Shown here: positions 51,521-60,614 of the stretch, piece after piece
Layout of the letters: each line of letters begins with the position of its first letter
Position numbering within the stretch: the first letter of the stretch is position 1
Source of the DNA: Dyella flava
GTDB taxonomy: Bacteria > Pseudomonadota > Gammaproteobacteria > Xanthomonadales > Rhodanobacteraceae
Direction of reading: 5' to 3'
NCBI RefSeq assembly: GCF_016904955.1
Contig: NZ_JADIKE010000036.1
Location: 138,021-202,020 of the forward strand
Length of the DNA stretch: 64,000 bases
Position numbers and translations under genes: made by a program
The notes under the pieces: generated by a model
What the model was told of the DNA's origin: nothing
Database searches by the model: none
Seen by the model: only the letters and a program-made list of their open reading frames with translations

Positions 51521-52251
51521 GCCGCCAGCCCTTCTTCGCTGCCGATAATCTTCACGAAGGCATCCTCCAGATTCGCCTCGCCGGTTTGTGTGCGCAGCGC
51601 GTCCGGCGTGTCGTCCGCCACCACCCGTCCATGCGCAATCACTACGATGCGATCACACAAGGCCGCCACTTCCTGCATGATGTGACTGGAAAAAAGCACG
51701 CAGCGCCCTTCCTCTTTCAGCCGGCGCATGAATTGACGCAAGCCGCGCGTCGCCATCACATCGAGTCCATTGGTGGGCTCATCCAGGATCACATTCCTGG
51801 GGTCGTGCACCAACGCACGCGCAATCGCGGTCTTGACGCGCTGGCCCTGCGAAAAGCCTTCGGTGCGGCGATTCGCGATGTCCGCCATCTCCAGGGCGGC
51901 AATCAGCTGCTCGCGGCGCATGCGGATAAGCGCCTCATCCATCCCTTGCAAACGCCCGAAGTAATCGATGTTCTCGTTGGCCGTCAGACGCTTGTACAGG
52001 CCGCGCGCGTCAGGCAGCACACCCAGCTGCCGGCGCACCGCCTGCGCATCGCGCGCCACATCGATGCCGTCGACCAGCACCTGCCCCTGGTCGGGATGCA
52101 TCAGCGTGTACAGCATGCGCAATGTCGTGGTCTTGCCGGCGCCATTGGGCCCCAGCAAGCCGGTGATTTCCCCGTCACGCGCCTTGAAGCTGACGCCATC
52201 AACCGCCTTCACCGTGCCGAAGTGTTTGTACAGATTCTTGACCTCGATCAT
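51517..52251 (-). CDS. ABC transporter ATP-binding protein, NatA-like
   Basis: A 244-residue ATPase: Walker A GPNGAGKT (34-41), signature FSQGQRVKTAIARAL, Walker B NVILDEPTNGLD, and a downstream H-loop (LFSSHI). Partner of the adjacent permease, with reciprocal ATGA overlaps to both neighbours. ATG 52251 overlaps the peptidase stop. Longer starts add a non-family N-terminus. Confidence 0.94.
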   Translation of the reverse strand: MIEVKNLYKHFGTVKAVDGVSFKARDGEITGLLGPNGAGKTTTLRMLYTLMHPDQGQVLVDGIDVARDAQAVRRQLGVLPDARGLYKRLTANENIDYFGRLQGMDEALIRMRREQLIAALEMADIANRRTEGFSQGQRVKTAIARALVHDPRNVILDEPTNGLDVMATRGLRQFMRRLKEEGRCVLFSSHIMQEVAALCDRIVVIAHGRVVADDTPDALRTQTGEANLEDAFVKIIGSEEGLAA

Positions 52252-53810
52252 GGCGAAGCTCCATTGAAATCGATGAAGACAGGCGTCGGGCCCAGCTTGT
52301 CCAGGCAACTGGCGTCCAGTTGTTTCGGATCGGGCTTGTCGATGAACTTGCCCAGCAATTGCGGCATGCAGCCACGGCCGAGCACGGAGTGGCCTTGCCC
52401 CTTGAAGATCAATTGCCGTCCATTCGTCAGGCCCGCGAGGATTTCCTGGCCGTAGCGGGGCGGCGTCACCGGATCGGACTCGCCGGAGAGGATCAGGATC
52501 GGCTTGTCACTTTTCAGCGGCGCGTGAAAATCCGCCGGCCGCGCGCCGTGCGGCCAGACATCGCATTGCGCTTTGATGGCATCCATCAAGTGACTGCCAA
52601 GCATGGTGTTCTGATCCTGCGGTCTTGGCTGCAGCAGATCGGCATCTTCGCTGCAGATCACGCTCATCGACATACCGCTGTTCATATCTCCACCGAGATC
52701 GCTGCTGAGCAACTTGGATTGACCAAGCAAAGGTCCGACGTCGCCATGTGCCGCGGCGTTGATCGACAGTGGCAGCAGCGCGGCGGTTTCCGGTTGATAG
52801 GCGAACATGCGCACCACGCTGGCGAGTGAAAATTCACTCAGCGGACGTTCGACGGTCTGATAGGTCTGCGGATCGCGGAAGCTGACGGTGTGCGGATTGG
52901 CGCGCAGCGCATCACGCAACTGATACAGCGTCTGCATCGAATCTCCGAAACGCTGCTTGCACGCGACCACCGCCAGGCAGCTGGCAAAATCGTTTTTCAG
53001 TGCGCTGTCGAGGTTATCCGCCATATCCTCGCCCAGGATCACCTGATTGGGCACCGCCGAATCGAGCACCACGCTGCGCACGCTGCCGGGATAGTGGATC
53101 AGGTACTGCTGACCCATCCGCGTACCGTAGGACACGCCGACCAGATCGAACTGCGGCGAACCCAGAGCCTTGCGCACGTCTTCCAGATCCTGCGTGGCAA
53201 TGGTGGTGGTGTAGTAGCGCGGATCCGCTTTTTGCTTCACCTCGTCCAGGCATGCCGCCACGTCCTTGCGTACTTTGCCGAGATCCAGCGACAACGAGTT
53301 CTCGTCGGAATCCGCCGCCGCACCTTTGCAGCTCAGCGGATTGGAGCCGCCGGTGCCGCGCTGGTCCAGCAGTACGACGTCATGATGTTTGCGCACCTGT
53401 TCGAACGCAGGCGCTTCAACCACCCATGCTTCGGTTGCGGCCTCACCGGGGCCACCGGCAAGCAGCACCACCATGTCTGGATCGGGTAGCTGCGCATCGC
53501 TGCGCGCAATGGCCAGCTTCAAGCCAATGCGCCGGCTGTGCGGATCGGCGCGATTTTCCGGCACCTCGAACGTTGTGCACCAGGCTTCGGCGGTCGCGCC
53601 GCTGCCCGGACGTCCCAACTCGCAAGGTTTGAACGTCAGCGATCCGCGCCGCCAGGTACGCGTCGTCGATGGTGCTGGCTTGCTCGCCGACGATGCCGGC
53701 ACAAGATTGTCCCGGACTGCTTCGCGTGTTTCATGCCGCCCGTACTGATAGGCCAGCAAACCCACCACGGCGACGGCCACGCAGATGCGTAAGACGGTTC
53801 TGGCCTGCAT
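52248..53810 (-). CDS. Secreted/anchored S33-family alpha/beta hydrolase (tripeptidyl aminopeptidase-like)
   Basis: A 520-residue protein with an N-terminal membrane anchor or signal (residues 6-22). The catalytic domain carries VVLLAGGPGEAATEAW, HDVVLLDQRGTGGSNPL, nucleophile S227 in LVGVSYGTRMG, LSGESDPVTPP (acid) and GQGHSVLG (His), with a C-terminal TAP-like domain containing disulfide-type cysteines. S33 enzymes cleave short peptides. The gene sits between the XRE regulator and the ABC pair and overlaps the ATPase start (ATGA). Confidence 0.9.
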   Translation of the reverse strand: MQARTVLRICVAVAVVGLLAYQYGRHETREAVRDNLVPASSASKPAPSTTRTWRRGSLTFKPCELGRPGSGATAEAWCTTFEVPENRADPHSRRIGLKLAIARSDAQLPDPDMVVLLAGGPGEAATEAWVVEAPAFEQVRKHHDVVLLDQRGTGGSNPLSCKGAAADSDENSLSLDLGKVRKDVAACLDEVKQKADPRYYTTTIATQDLEDVRKALGSPQFDLVGVSYGTRMGQQYLIHYPGSVRSVVLDSAVPNQVILGEDMADNLDSALKNDFASCLAVVACKQRFGDSMQTLYQLRDALRANPHTVSFRDPQTYQTVERPLSEFSLASVVRMFAYQPETAALLPLSINAAAHGDVGPLLGQSKLLSSDLGGDMNSGMSMSVICSEDADLLQPRPQDQNTMLGSHLMDAIKAQCDVWPHGARPADFHAPLKSDKPILILSGESDPVTPPRYGQEILAGLTNGRQLIFKGQGHSVLGRGCMPQLLGKFIDKPDPKQLDASCLDKLGPTPVFIDFNGASP

Positions 53811-53812
53811 CC

Positions 53813-54010
53813 CTACTCTTCTCCAGGTACGAAGATCATTTCGATCGGCATGCCAAACAGATGCGCGATCTTGAAAGCCAGCGGCAAACTCGGATCGTAC
53901 TTCCCGGTTTCGATGGCATTGACGGTTTGGCGCGAAACATCGAGTTTTTGCGCAAGATCGGCTTGCGACCAGCCTCGTTCGCCGCGCAGTTCACGTACAA
54001 GATTGTTCAT
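53813..54010 (-). CDS. Small XRE/HTH transcriptional regulator
   Basis: A 65-residue single-domain regulator (MNNLVRELRGERGWSQADLA, then KLDVSRQTVNAIETGKYDPS), the YozG/Cro-like small HTH type that usually pairs with a membrane protein. ATG 54010 fits; the ATG at 54037 would add nine residues. It ends 2 bp before the peptidase start. Probably binds the paired operators upstream of the operon (54761-54821), an inference. Confidence 0.92.
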   Translation of the reverse strand: MNNLVRELRGERGWSQADLAQKLDVSRQTVNAIETGKYDPSLPLAFKIAHLFGMPIEMIFVPGEE

Positions 54011-54055
54011 GGTATCGGGCGCATCCCAGGGCCACATGCATCCCGTCTCACGCGC

Positions 54056-54658
54056 TTATTCATCCCGATACCTGTGCCGATACCAGTGCCGCATGGCAAG
54101 CACCAATCCCGCCCCCGTGCATCCCGCCCCGGTGCCGTAGATAAAACCGAGACGGTATTCGTCCAGTCCGCCATGGGACATCAGCGCAATCGCCAACATC
54201 ACTACGCCCAGTAACGCAAAGCGCAGGTAGAACCAGATGCTCGTGTCTTCGCTGCACCAGCTGCTCGCGCCATAACGGCGCAAGACATACCAGCGCGCCA
54301 CGTTGTAACTGAACATGATGACCGGGAACACCCAAATCAGAATCGATCCGTCGAACTTCAGCACGCCCGCGATGCTGAGGAAGCCCCCGATGATCCCCAG
54401 CGAACCGGTGATGGCCGCTGCCGTACCCAGGGCGATCAAATGTGTACGCTGCTCGAATTCGTCACTGGCACGGATGCGCCGCGCGAGCAGGCTGATCAGA
54501 TAGATCACCGGCACCACCGGCGCCAGGGCGAGCAGCACTTTCAGGAAAAGGTTGCTCGTCGTGTGCAGCAAGGGCCACGCAAACAATATGCAGCCGACAT
54601 AGAGCACGAGCATCACCAGCACCTGCCGCTGGTACTGCTTTTGTGAAAAGCGCGTCAC
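54056..54658 (-). CDS. Polytopic membrane protein paired with the XRE regulator
   Basis: A 200-residue protein with about five to six membrane segments (QVLVMLVLYVGCILFAW, VLLALAPVVPVIYLISLL, LIALGTAAAITGSLGII, ILIWVFPVIMFSYNVARW, FALLGVVMLAIALM). Starts with GTG at 54658 after GAGGAGG five bases upstream. First gene of the XRE-peptidase-ABC operon, 45 bp before the XRE gene. Function unknown; possibly a sensor for its regulator. Confidence 0.75.
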   Translation of the reverse strand: MTRFSQKQYQRQVLVMLVLYVGCILFAWPLLHTTSNLFLKVLLALAPVVPVIYLISLLARRIRASDEFEQRTHLIALGTAAAITGSLGIIGGFLSIAGVLKFDGSILIWVFPVIMFSYNVARWYVLRRYGASSWCSEDTSIWFYLRFALLGVVMLAIALMSHGGLDEYRLGFIYGTGAGCTGAGLVLAMRHWYRHRYRDE

Positions 54659-54760
54659 GGCAGCCTCCTCGCCCGCTCAGGCTGCAATGGCAACCGGGCC
54701 GTGGCAGCCCCGGACCGACAAACCCCGTCGTGACTCGACATACCCCCTCCCATTTCGGCA

Positions 54761-54778
54761 TGTAAAGCGTACTTGACA
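54761..54778. promoter_or_regulatory. Putative operator 1 (18-bp imperfect palindrome)
   Basis: TGTAAAGCGTACTTGACA is nearly self-complementary. It shares the pattern TGTMAAGCnTnCTTKACA with a second copy 43 bp away (centre to centre). It lies about 100 bp upstream of the membrane protein-XRE operon. On the minus strand it contains TTTACA, a possible -35 element. Confidence 0.6.
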
Positions 54779-54803
54779 CAAGCCTAGGCCTGGGCAGTCA
54801 GCA

Positions 54804-54821
54804 TGTCAAGCATGCTTTACA
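54804..54821. promoter_or_regulatory. Putative operator 2 (18-bp imperfect palindrome)
   Basis: TGTCAAGCATGCTTTACA, in inverted relation to operator 1 with two to three mismatches. Two sites four helical turns apart are typical of dimeric HTH repressors that interact by looping or cooperatively. Confidence 0.6.
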
Positions 54822-54899
54822 AAATAGCCATGGATGAGCCTTGGATAGGTAGTCCAGGGACCTATCGCGTCACTTTTGGACGGGGATAACCGGAGTTTT

Positions 54900-54915
54900 T
54901 GTGATGCATATCACG
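54900..54915. promoter_or_regulatory. CRP/Clp-type binding site, distal
   Basis: TGTGATGCATATCACG fits the CRP consensus TGTGA-N6-TCACA at nine of ten key bases. It is 248 bp upstream of the major fimbrial gene. In Xanthomonadales the CRP homologue Clp recognises this type of site. Confidence 0.7.
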
Positions 54916-54994
54916 GAATTTCCGGGAGGGAGGCGGGGGATTTCTTATGTTCTTGTGACGGAAATGTAGGAATTTTGGCCATTCCCATGGAAAA

Positions 54995-55010
54995 TGTGAT
55001 GGGGATCACG
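54995..55010. promoter_or_regulatory. CRP/Clp-type binding site, proximal
   Basis: TGTGATGGGGATCACG, again nine of ten consensus bases, 95 bp after the first site. Lies in the leader of the fimbrial operon. Confidence 0.7.
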
Positions 55011-55147
55011 CTTTGGCCTGATTGTTGCTGAGCAGTCCATGCAAGGCGTGGGCCTGCCCGTGAGGGGGCGGGGAAAACGCCCGGCCCACAGCAAGCGACA
55101 CACCGAAACGCTGCATCGACCTACACACGTAAACCAAGGAAAACCCT

Positions 55148-55714
55148 ATGAAAAAGACTCTACTCACCGCTGCGCTGCTGACTGCTGTCGGCGTTGCAGC
55201 CGTTGCTCCGCAGGCCCGGGCTGCCAACACCAGTTCCGGCACCATCTCCTTCACCGGCTCGCTCACCGCGTCCACCTGCACGGTGGCGGTCAACGGTGGT
55301 ACGTCCAGCCCGACCATCCCGCTGCCGACCACCCCGCTGGTCAATGGCGTGCTGGGAACTGCGGGCTCATCGGCCGGCTGGACGGCGGTCACCCTGACCC
55401 TGAGCGGCTGCACTTCGCTCACCGGCTATACCAAGGTCTATCCGTATTTCTCGGGGGGCGGCATTGACGCGACCACCGGCTACCTGAGCAACACCGGCAC
55501 GGCCGGCAATGTGGAAGTCGCCATGTCCAATCAGCAGAGCCTGACCGGCGTGTTGACGCTGCAAAACACGACCGGCAACCAGAACGCGGGTACGCAGTTG
55601 CTTTCCGCCACCACCCCGACGTTCTCGTATTACGCCGGCTACGTGGCTACGGGCGGCGCGGCGACGGCCGGCGGTGTGAGCGCCTCCGTGCAGTACACCC
55701 TCAACTATCAGTAA
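55148..55714 (+). CDS. Major fimbrial subunit (chaperone-usher type)
   Basis: A 188-residue secreted pilin. A signal peptide (MKKTLLTAALLTAVGVAAVAPQARA) is followed by a donor-strand-like N-terminus GTISFTGSLTASTCTVAV, with a disulfide between the Cys in STC and the later one in LSGCTSL. Later motif YFSGGGIDATTGYLSNTGTAGNVEV recurs in the tip protein. It ends with VQYTLNYQ, the aromatic-rich C-terminal strand recognised by chaperones. First gene of the operon. Confidence 0.9.
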   Translation: MKKTLLTAALLTAVGVAAVAPQARAANTSSGTISFTGSLTASTCTVAVNGGTSSPTIPLPTTPLVNGVLGTAGSSAGWTAVTLTLSGCTSLTGYTKVYPYFSGGGIDATTGYLSNTGTAGNVEVAMSNQQSLTGVLTLQNTTGNQNAGTQLLSATTPTFSYYAGYVATGGAATAGGVSASVQYTLNYQ

Positions 55715-55785
55715 TCGCCAGCAACCTCGCAGCTGCGGTCGGAGTGCCGGCCGCAGCGTGTTCACCCACTGGTTCTGAGACCCCC

Positions 55786-56535
55786 ATGAACAAATCGATC
55801 CGCGCCCTTGCCGCGGCGCTGCTAGCCACCGGCTGCTTGCTATCCAGCGCTTACGCCAACGTCATCATCGGCGGCACGCGAGTGATCTTTCCGGCGCAGG
55901 ATGGCGAGGTCACCGTGCGCCTGACCAACCAGAACACCACGCCCGCGTTGGTCGAGGCCTGGATCGACAGTGGCGACCCGATGTCCACACCGGACAAGGT
56001 GAATACGCCGTTCCTGATCACGCCACCACTGTTCCGCATGGAACCGAATCGCGATCAGAGCCTGCGCATCCTGTTTACGCACAGTGAGCAGCCGTTGCCG
56101 ACCGACCGCGAGTCGGTGTTCTGGCTCAATGTGCTGGAAGTTCCGCCCAAGCCCAGCGGCCCGCAATTCCAGGGCAAGAATTACATGCAGCTGGCGATCC
56201 GTTCGCGGCTGAAACTCTTCTATCGTCCCGCCGGGCTGGCGGGCGATCCGCAGAAGGCGCCGAGCGAACTCAGCTTCAAGGCGGCCGATGACGCCGGGGC
56301 GGTTGCTCTGGTGGTGCACAACCCAACGCCCTACTACGTCACCATCGGCCAGATCACGGTGGATGTCGGCGGCGCATCGCACAAAGTGGACACCGGCATG
56401 GTGGCGCCGCTTTCCGATCTGCGTCTGGCGGTGAAGGATCTGAAGCAGGCGCCGAGCGCCGGCAGCGCGATCCAGTACGACTGCATCAATGACTACGGCG
56501 CTGACGTGGTCCTCAAGGGCAACGTCTCACCGTGA
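55786..56535 (+). CDS. Periplasmic fimbrial chaperone (PapD-like)
   Basis: A 249-residue periplasmic chaperone with signal peptide (MNKSIRALAAALLATGCLLSSAYA), the N-terminal Ig domain (VIIGGTRVIFPAQDGEVTVRLTNQNTTPALVEAWI), the conserved LRILFTHS and SVFWLNVLEVPP (G1-strand region), and second domain with QLAIRSRLKLFYRP. ATG 55786 gives the signal. It delivers subunits to the usher, whose start overlaps the chaperone stop. Confidence 0.94.
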   Translation: MNKSIRALAAALLATGCLLSSAYANVIIGGTRVIFPAQDGEVTVRLTNQNTTPALVEAWIDSGDPMSTPDKVNTPFLITPPLFRMEPNRDQSLRILFTHSEQPLPTDRESVFWLNVLEVPPKPSGPQFQGKNYMQLAIRSRLKLFYRPAGLAGDPQKAPSELSFKAADDAGAVALVVHNPTPYYVTIGQITVDVGGASHKVDTGMVAPLSDLRLAVKDLKQAPSAGSAIQYDCINDYGADVVLKGNVSP

Positions 56536-59330
56536 TGACCCGGCGCGCCACATGCCAATCTGGCCAATGGCATGTGGCGTGCCGTCGCGCGCTTCTGTGT
56601 GCAGGCATTGCAGCTGTACTGATGAGCTGGGCTGGCGCAGCGAGCGCCGCCGCCAGCAGCGCGGATGCATCCGCCAATCCCGCCGCGACCAGCGGTGCAG
56701 ACGCCAGCGCCGGCGGCGGCTATGCCGATTTCGATCGCAACCTGCTGTCCGGCGCCGGCCAGAACACCACCGACCTGTCCCGCTTCGAACACGGCAACCC
56801 GGTGCTGCCAGGCAGCTATAACACCGACATCTACCTCAACAACGCCTGGGTCGGCCGCGGCGATGTGCGCTTCATGGCAACGTCCGCGAACGCCAGTGCC
56901 ACGCCGTGCGTGGATCGCAAGCTGCTCGACGTGCTTGGATTGCATCCGGCCAAGCTGTCCAGTGTGCTCACCGCACAATTGAGCGACCCCTCGGCCTGCG
57001 TGAGCATCGGCAGCATCATCAAGGATGCCACCATGACGTTCGACATGTCGGAGCTGCGACTGGACGTCAGCGTGCCGCAGGCCTATATGAGCCAGATGCC
57101 GCGCGGCTACGTCAGTCCGGAATACTGGGACGCCGGCGTGCCGGCCGCGCTGTTGAACTACAACTTCAACAGCTATCGCAGCACCAACGATGGCCAGACG
57201 CAGACCACCTCGTATCTTGGGCTGAACACGGGCCTCAATCTCGGCCCGTGGCATCTGCGCGAAGACGCCACCGTCAACTGGCAGTCAGCCACGCCCACCA
57301 CCCCGGGACGTTTCCAGTGGCAGAACATCGACACCTATCTGCAGCGCGACCTTCCTTCGCTGCGCGCGCTGCTGACCATCGGCGATAGTTATACCGACGG
57401 TGCCGTATTCGACAGCTATGGCATCCGCGGCGTGCAGCTCGGCACCGACGATCGCATGCTGCCGCAGTCCCTGCAGGGTTACGCGCCGATCATTCGTGGC
57501 GTGGCCAATACCAATGCCAAAGTCACCGTGCGCCAGAACGGTGTGCAGATCTACCAGACGACCGTCGCCCCCGGTCCCTTCGAGATCAGCGATCTGTATC
57601 CGACCGGCTACGGCGGCAGCCTGGATGTCACGGTGACCGAAGCGGACGGCCACGTAACGACCTACTCCGTGCCCTATGCCTCGGTGGCGCAATTGCTGCG
57701 CCCGGGCATCACTCGTTTCGACATCGCCGTGGGTCAATTGCGCGACGCGACGGTTTCCAACAAACCTGCCGTGGTGCAGGCCACGCTGCAGCATGGTTTC
57801 AACAATCTGCTGACCGGCTACGCCGGCCTGGTGGGTTCACCGGGCTATGCGGCCGCACTGGTCGGTGCCGCGATCGATACGCGCTACGGTGCGCTGGCGG
57901 TAGATCTCACCCAGGCGAACGCGCACATCCCCGGTTATTCCACGCAGTCCGGGCAGAGCATGCGGATTACCTACAGCAAGATCATTCCGTCGACGCAAAC
58001 GACGCTGTCGGTCGCTGCATATCGCTACTCCACCGGCGGCTTCCTCACCCTCACCCAGGCCGCCGAGGCGCGCGAATATGCGCGCGAGGGCATCAACGCC
58101 TTCACCTACGTACCGCCGTCAGACGTGCCGACGATCGACGGGGTGCCGGAACAAAGCGTGCTCACCCCTGCCCAGCAGGCCGCGCTCAACGGCACCTCAT
58201 TCACCACCAATCCGATTCTTTCCGCCACCGGTGTGGAACGCCAGCGCAATAATTTCACGCTCTCGCTCAACCAGCGCCTGGGGCAAAACGGCGGTTCGAT
58301 CTACGCCAACATCACCGCCAGCAATTATTGGAACGCCAACGGCAGCTCCACGCAGTTCCAGGTGGGCTACAACAACCATTTCCATCGGCTGAACTTCGGC
58401 ATTTCCGCCACCCGTTCGGTCGATCCGACCGGTCGCTACGACAACGAATACTTCGTCAACTTCAGCATACCGCTAGGCTCGAGCCCACATGCGCCGACGT
58501 TCATGCTGAATGTCACGCACGACCAGATCAGCGGTTCGCAGGATCAAGCGATCGTCAACGGCACACTGGGTTCGGACAACCAGTTCAATTACGGCGCGAC
58601 CGGCACACACAGCAGTGACGGTGGCGGCAACTCGGGCAGCGTGAATGTGGGTTACCGCAGCCCCTACGCCGTGTTCAACGCAAGCTACGGCGATGGCAGC
58701 GGTTACTCGCAGGCATCCGTGGGCGTGACCGGTGTCGTCGTCGCACACCCCGGTGGTGTCACCTTCGGCCAGCCAACCGGCGACACGATCGGCATCGTCT
58801 ACGTGCCGGGCGCCGCGGGCGCGCAGCTGGAGAGTGCACCGGGCGCACGCATCGACCACTTCGGTTATGCCGTGGTGCCGTACCTGGTTCCCTACAACCT
58901 CAACACCGTCCAGATCGACCCGAAGGGATTGCCGCTGGACGTGCAGCTCGATGCCACCAGCGCGCAGGTCGCGCCGTATGAGGGCGCCGTGGTGATGCTG
59001 AAGTTCAAGACCGAGAACGGCCGTGCGCTTATCGTGCACGCCACGCTGGAGAACGGTCAGGCGCTGCCGTTTGGCGCGGAAGTGTTCAACGAGAAGGGAA
59101 CCTCGCTGGGTGTGGTTGGTCAGGGCGGCCAGATCCTGGTGCGTGGTGTCAATCAGTCCGGTCAACTGAGCGTGCGCTGGCAGGATGACAATGGCGCAGC
59201 GCAGTCCTGCTCGTTCGCCTATCAGGTTGCCCCGCGGACCAAGCACAAGCACGTGAAAGCCTATGATGAGATCCAGGCAACTTGCACGCGTGCCGATGCG
59301 GTCGCACAGGTTACGAGGAGCGGTACATGA
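56535..59330 (+). CDS. Fimbrial outer-membrane usher
   Basis: A 931-residue outer-membrane assembly platform. A signal peptide (to about residue 38) is followed by the periplasmic N-terminal domain (FDRNLLSGAGQNTTDLSRFEHGNPVLPGSYNTDIYLNNAWVG), the beta-barrel with PYLPD-like YRYSTGGFLTL and QVGYNNHFHRLNFG, plug-like GVANTNAKVTVRQNGVQIYQTTVAPGPFEISDL, and C-terminal domains ending RADAVAQVTRSGT. ATG 56535 sits in a TGATG overlap; GTG 56532 is an alternative. Slightly longer than usual ushers (about 800-870). Confidence 0.94.
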   Translation: MTRRATCQSGQWHVACRRALLCAGIAAVLMSWAGAASAAASSADASANPAATSGADASAGGGYADFDRNLLSGAGQNTTDLSRFEHGNPVLPGSYNTDIYLNNAWVGRGDVRFMATSANASATPCVDRKLLDVLGLHPAKLSSVLTAQLSDPSACVSIGSIIKDATMTFDMSELRLDVSVPQAYMSQMPRGYVSPEYWDAGVPAALLNYNFNSYRSTNDGQTQTTSYLGLNTGLNLGPWHLREDATVNWQSATPTTPGRFQWQNIDTYLQRDLPSLRALLTIGDSYTDGAVFDSYGIRGVQLGTDDRMLPQSLQGYAPIIRGVANTNAKVTVRQNGVQIYQTTVAPGPFEISDLYPTGYGGSLDVTVTEADGHVTTYSVPYASVAQLLRPGITRFDIAVGQLRDATVSNKPAVVQATLQHGFNNLLTGYAGLVGSPGYAAALVGAAIDTRYGALAVDLTQANAHIPGYSTQSGQSMRITYSKIIPSTQTTLSVAAYRYSTGGFLTLTQAAEAREYAREGINAFTYVPPSDVPTIDGVPEQSVLTPAQQAALNGTSFTTNPILSATGVERQRNNFTLSLNQRLGQNGGSIYANITASNYWNANGSSTQFQVGYNNHFHRLNFGISATRSVDPTGRYDNEYFVNFSIPLGSSPHAPTFMLNVTHDQISGSQDQAIVNGTLGSDNQFNYGATGTHSSDGGGNSGSVNVGYRSPYAVFNASYGDGSGYSQASVGVTGVVVAHPGGVTFGQPTGDTIGIVYVPGAAGAQLESAPGARIDHFGYAVVPYLVPYNLNTVQIDPKGLPLDVQLDATSAQVAPYEGAVVMLKFKTENGRALIVHATLENGQALPFGAEVFNEKGTSLGVVGQGGQILVRGVNQSGQLSVRWQDDNGAAQSCSFAYQVAPRTKHKHVKAYDEIQATCTRADAVAQVTRSGT

Positions 59331-60403
59331 TGCATCGTTTCGACCACGCGCTACGGTGCGCCCAACACCTTGCCTTGCTGTTGCTGGCGATCGTTGCCGC
59401 CAGTTGGGCTCCGCGTGCGGCCGCCACCAACTGCACCGCCTCGTCGGCAACGCTCACCTTCCCCCCCACCGTCACTATTCCGACCAATGCCGAGGTAGGA
59501 GCCACGCTGGCCACCGGCACGGCGAATATGACCTTTACGTGCACGGGTGTATCGACTCAACACACGCCGGCAACGATCCAGGCAGGCCAGTATCTGGCGA
59601 CGCTGGATGCCACCAACAATACAAACGGTCCGGGCATCACCTTCGCAACCGGCGTGTCCGGCCTCGCGGTACTGGTCAAAGCTACCCCGGTTCAGGCAAC
59701 GAGCAACAGCGGCGATGCCAGTCAGGATGGTCCCACCAGCACCGCCGGTTACGTCCCGGGATCCGTGGCGGCCTCCTCCGGCAGCAGCGGCACGGTGACC
59801 GCAGACTACACCGCAACCCTGATCAAGACCGGCCCGATCGCGCCCGGCAATATCGCCTCGATCAACCTGATTCCTTTCTGGTGGTACATCCCTGGGGATC
59901 AGACGTACGGCACGAGTAAAAGTTTGAATGCCGACCTGATCCTTCCCGCGATCAGTTTGACAGCTCCCAGCTGCTACCTGAGTTCCAACTCCATCAGCAT
60001 CCCGGTCACCCTGCCTGGGGTGGCAACGTCATCGTTAACGACTGCGGGACAAACGAGCGGCAGAACCGCTTTCAGCATCTCGGTAACTGGCTGCCCCTCG
60101 AACGTAAGCTCGATCACGACCTATTTCTATGGCGGAAACATCGACACCAACACCGGCGCTCTGACCAACAATGGCTCGGCCACGAATGTCGAGGTGCAAT
60201 TGTTGAATGGTCCCGGCGGCAGCGCGGGGGCGCTTTCGGTGATCAACCTTAGCCAACCACAGGCGACGGCACAGAACTCGTCGGTGTTCCCCGTCAGCGG
60301 CGGCAATGCAACACTGAACTACTACGGGCAGTACTACGCCACTGGCGCCACGACCGCCGGCAGTGTGACCACCAGCGTGACGTTCACCATCGCCTACCCA
60401 TGA
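59327..60403 (+). CDS. Fimbrial tip adhesin-like two-domain protein
   Basis: A 358-residue secreted protein. After the signal peptide (to about residue 32) comes a beta-rich domain (about 33-200), NCTASSATLTFPPTVTIPTNAEVG, then a second domain from about 215 with SCYLSSNSISIPVTLPGVATSSL and YFYGGNIDTNTGALTNNGSATNVEVQ, which closely matches the pattern in the major pilin. The C-terminus SVTFTIAYP is a chaperone-type strand. An adhesin plus pilin domain is the arrangement of chaperone-usher tip subunits. ATGA overlap with the usher stop; GAGGAG precedes. Confidence 0.87.
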   Translation: MMHRFDHALRCAQHLALLLLAIVAASWAPRAAATNCTASSATLTFPPTVTIPTNAEVGATLATGTANMTFTCTGVSTQHTPATIQAGQYLATLDATNNTNGPGITFATGVSGLAVLVKATPVQATSNSGDASQDGPTSTAGYVPGSVAASSGSSGTVTADYTATLIKTGPIAPGNIASINLIPFWWYIPGDQTYGTSKSLNADLILPAISLTAPSCYLSSNSISIPVTLPGVATSSLTTAGQTSGRTAFSISVTGCPSNVSSITTYFYGGNIDTNTGALTNNGSATNVEVQLLNGPGGSAGALSVINLSQPQATAQNSSVFPVSGGNATLNYYGQYYATGATTAGSVTTSVTFTIAYP

Positions 60404-60614
60404 TCGCCTGAAAGCAACTGATGCACCGCCCTCGCCGCGGTGTCATTCGAAGCTCGGCATAAAAAAGTGTTTTGTTGGCGCCGCAACCATCGACGCCACC
60501 GCGACATTCACCCTGTCCCGTCAGTGCAGGACATCGCCGCGATCAGTACGCCTTCGATTATTCGCGCATCGAGCGCTCAAGTTATCCGCTTCGCCAGCCG
60601 ATAACTTTCAGGCA

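Noticed and set aside
54773..54796. TTGACA as a -35 promoter box for the fimbrial operon
   Set aside because: No TATAAT-like box at suitable spacing on the plus strand and it falls within the 18-bp palindromic operator.
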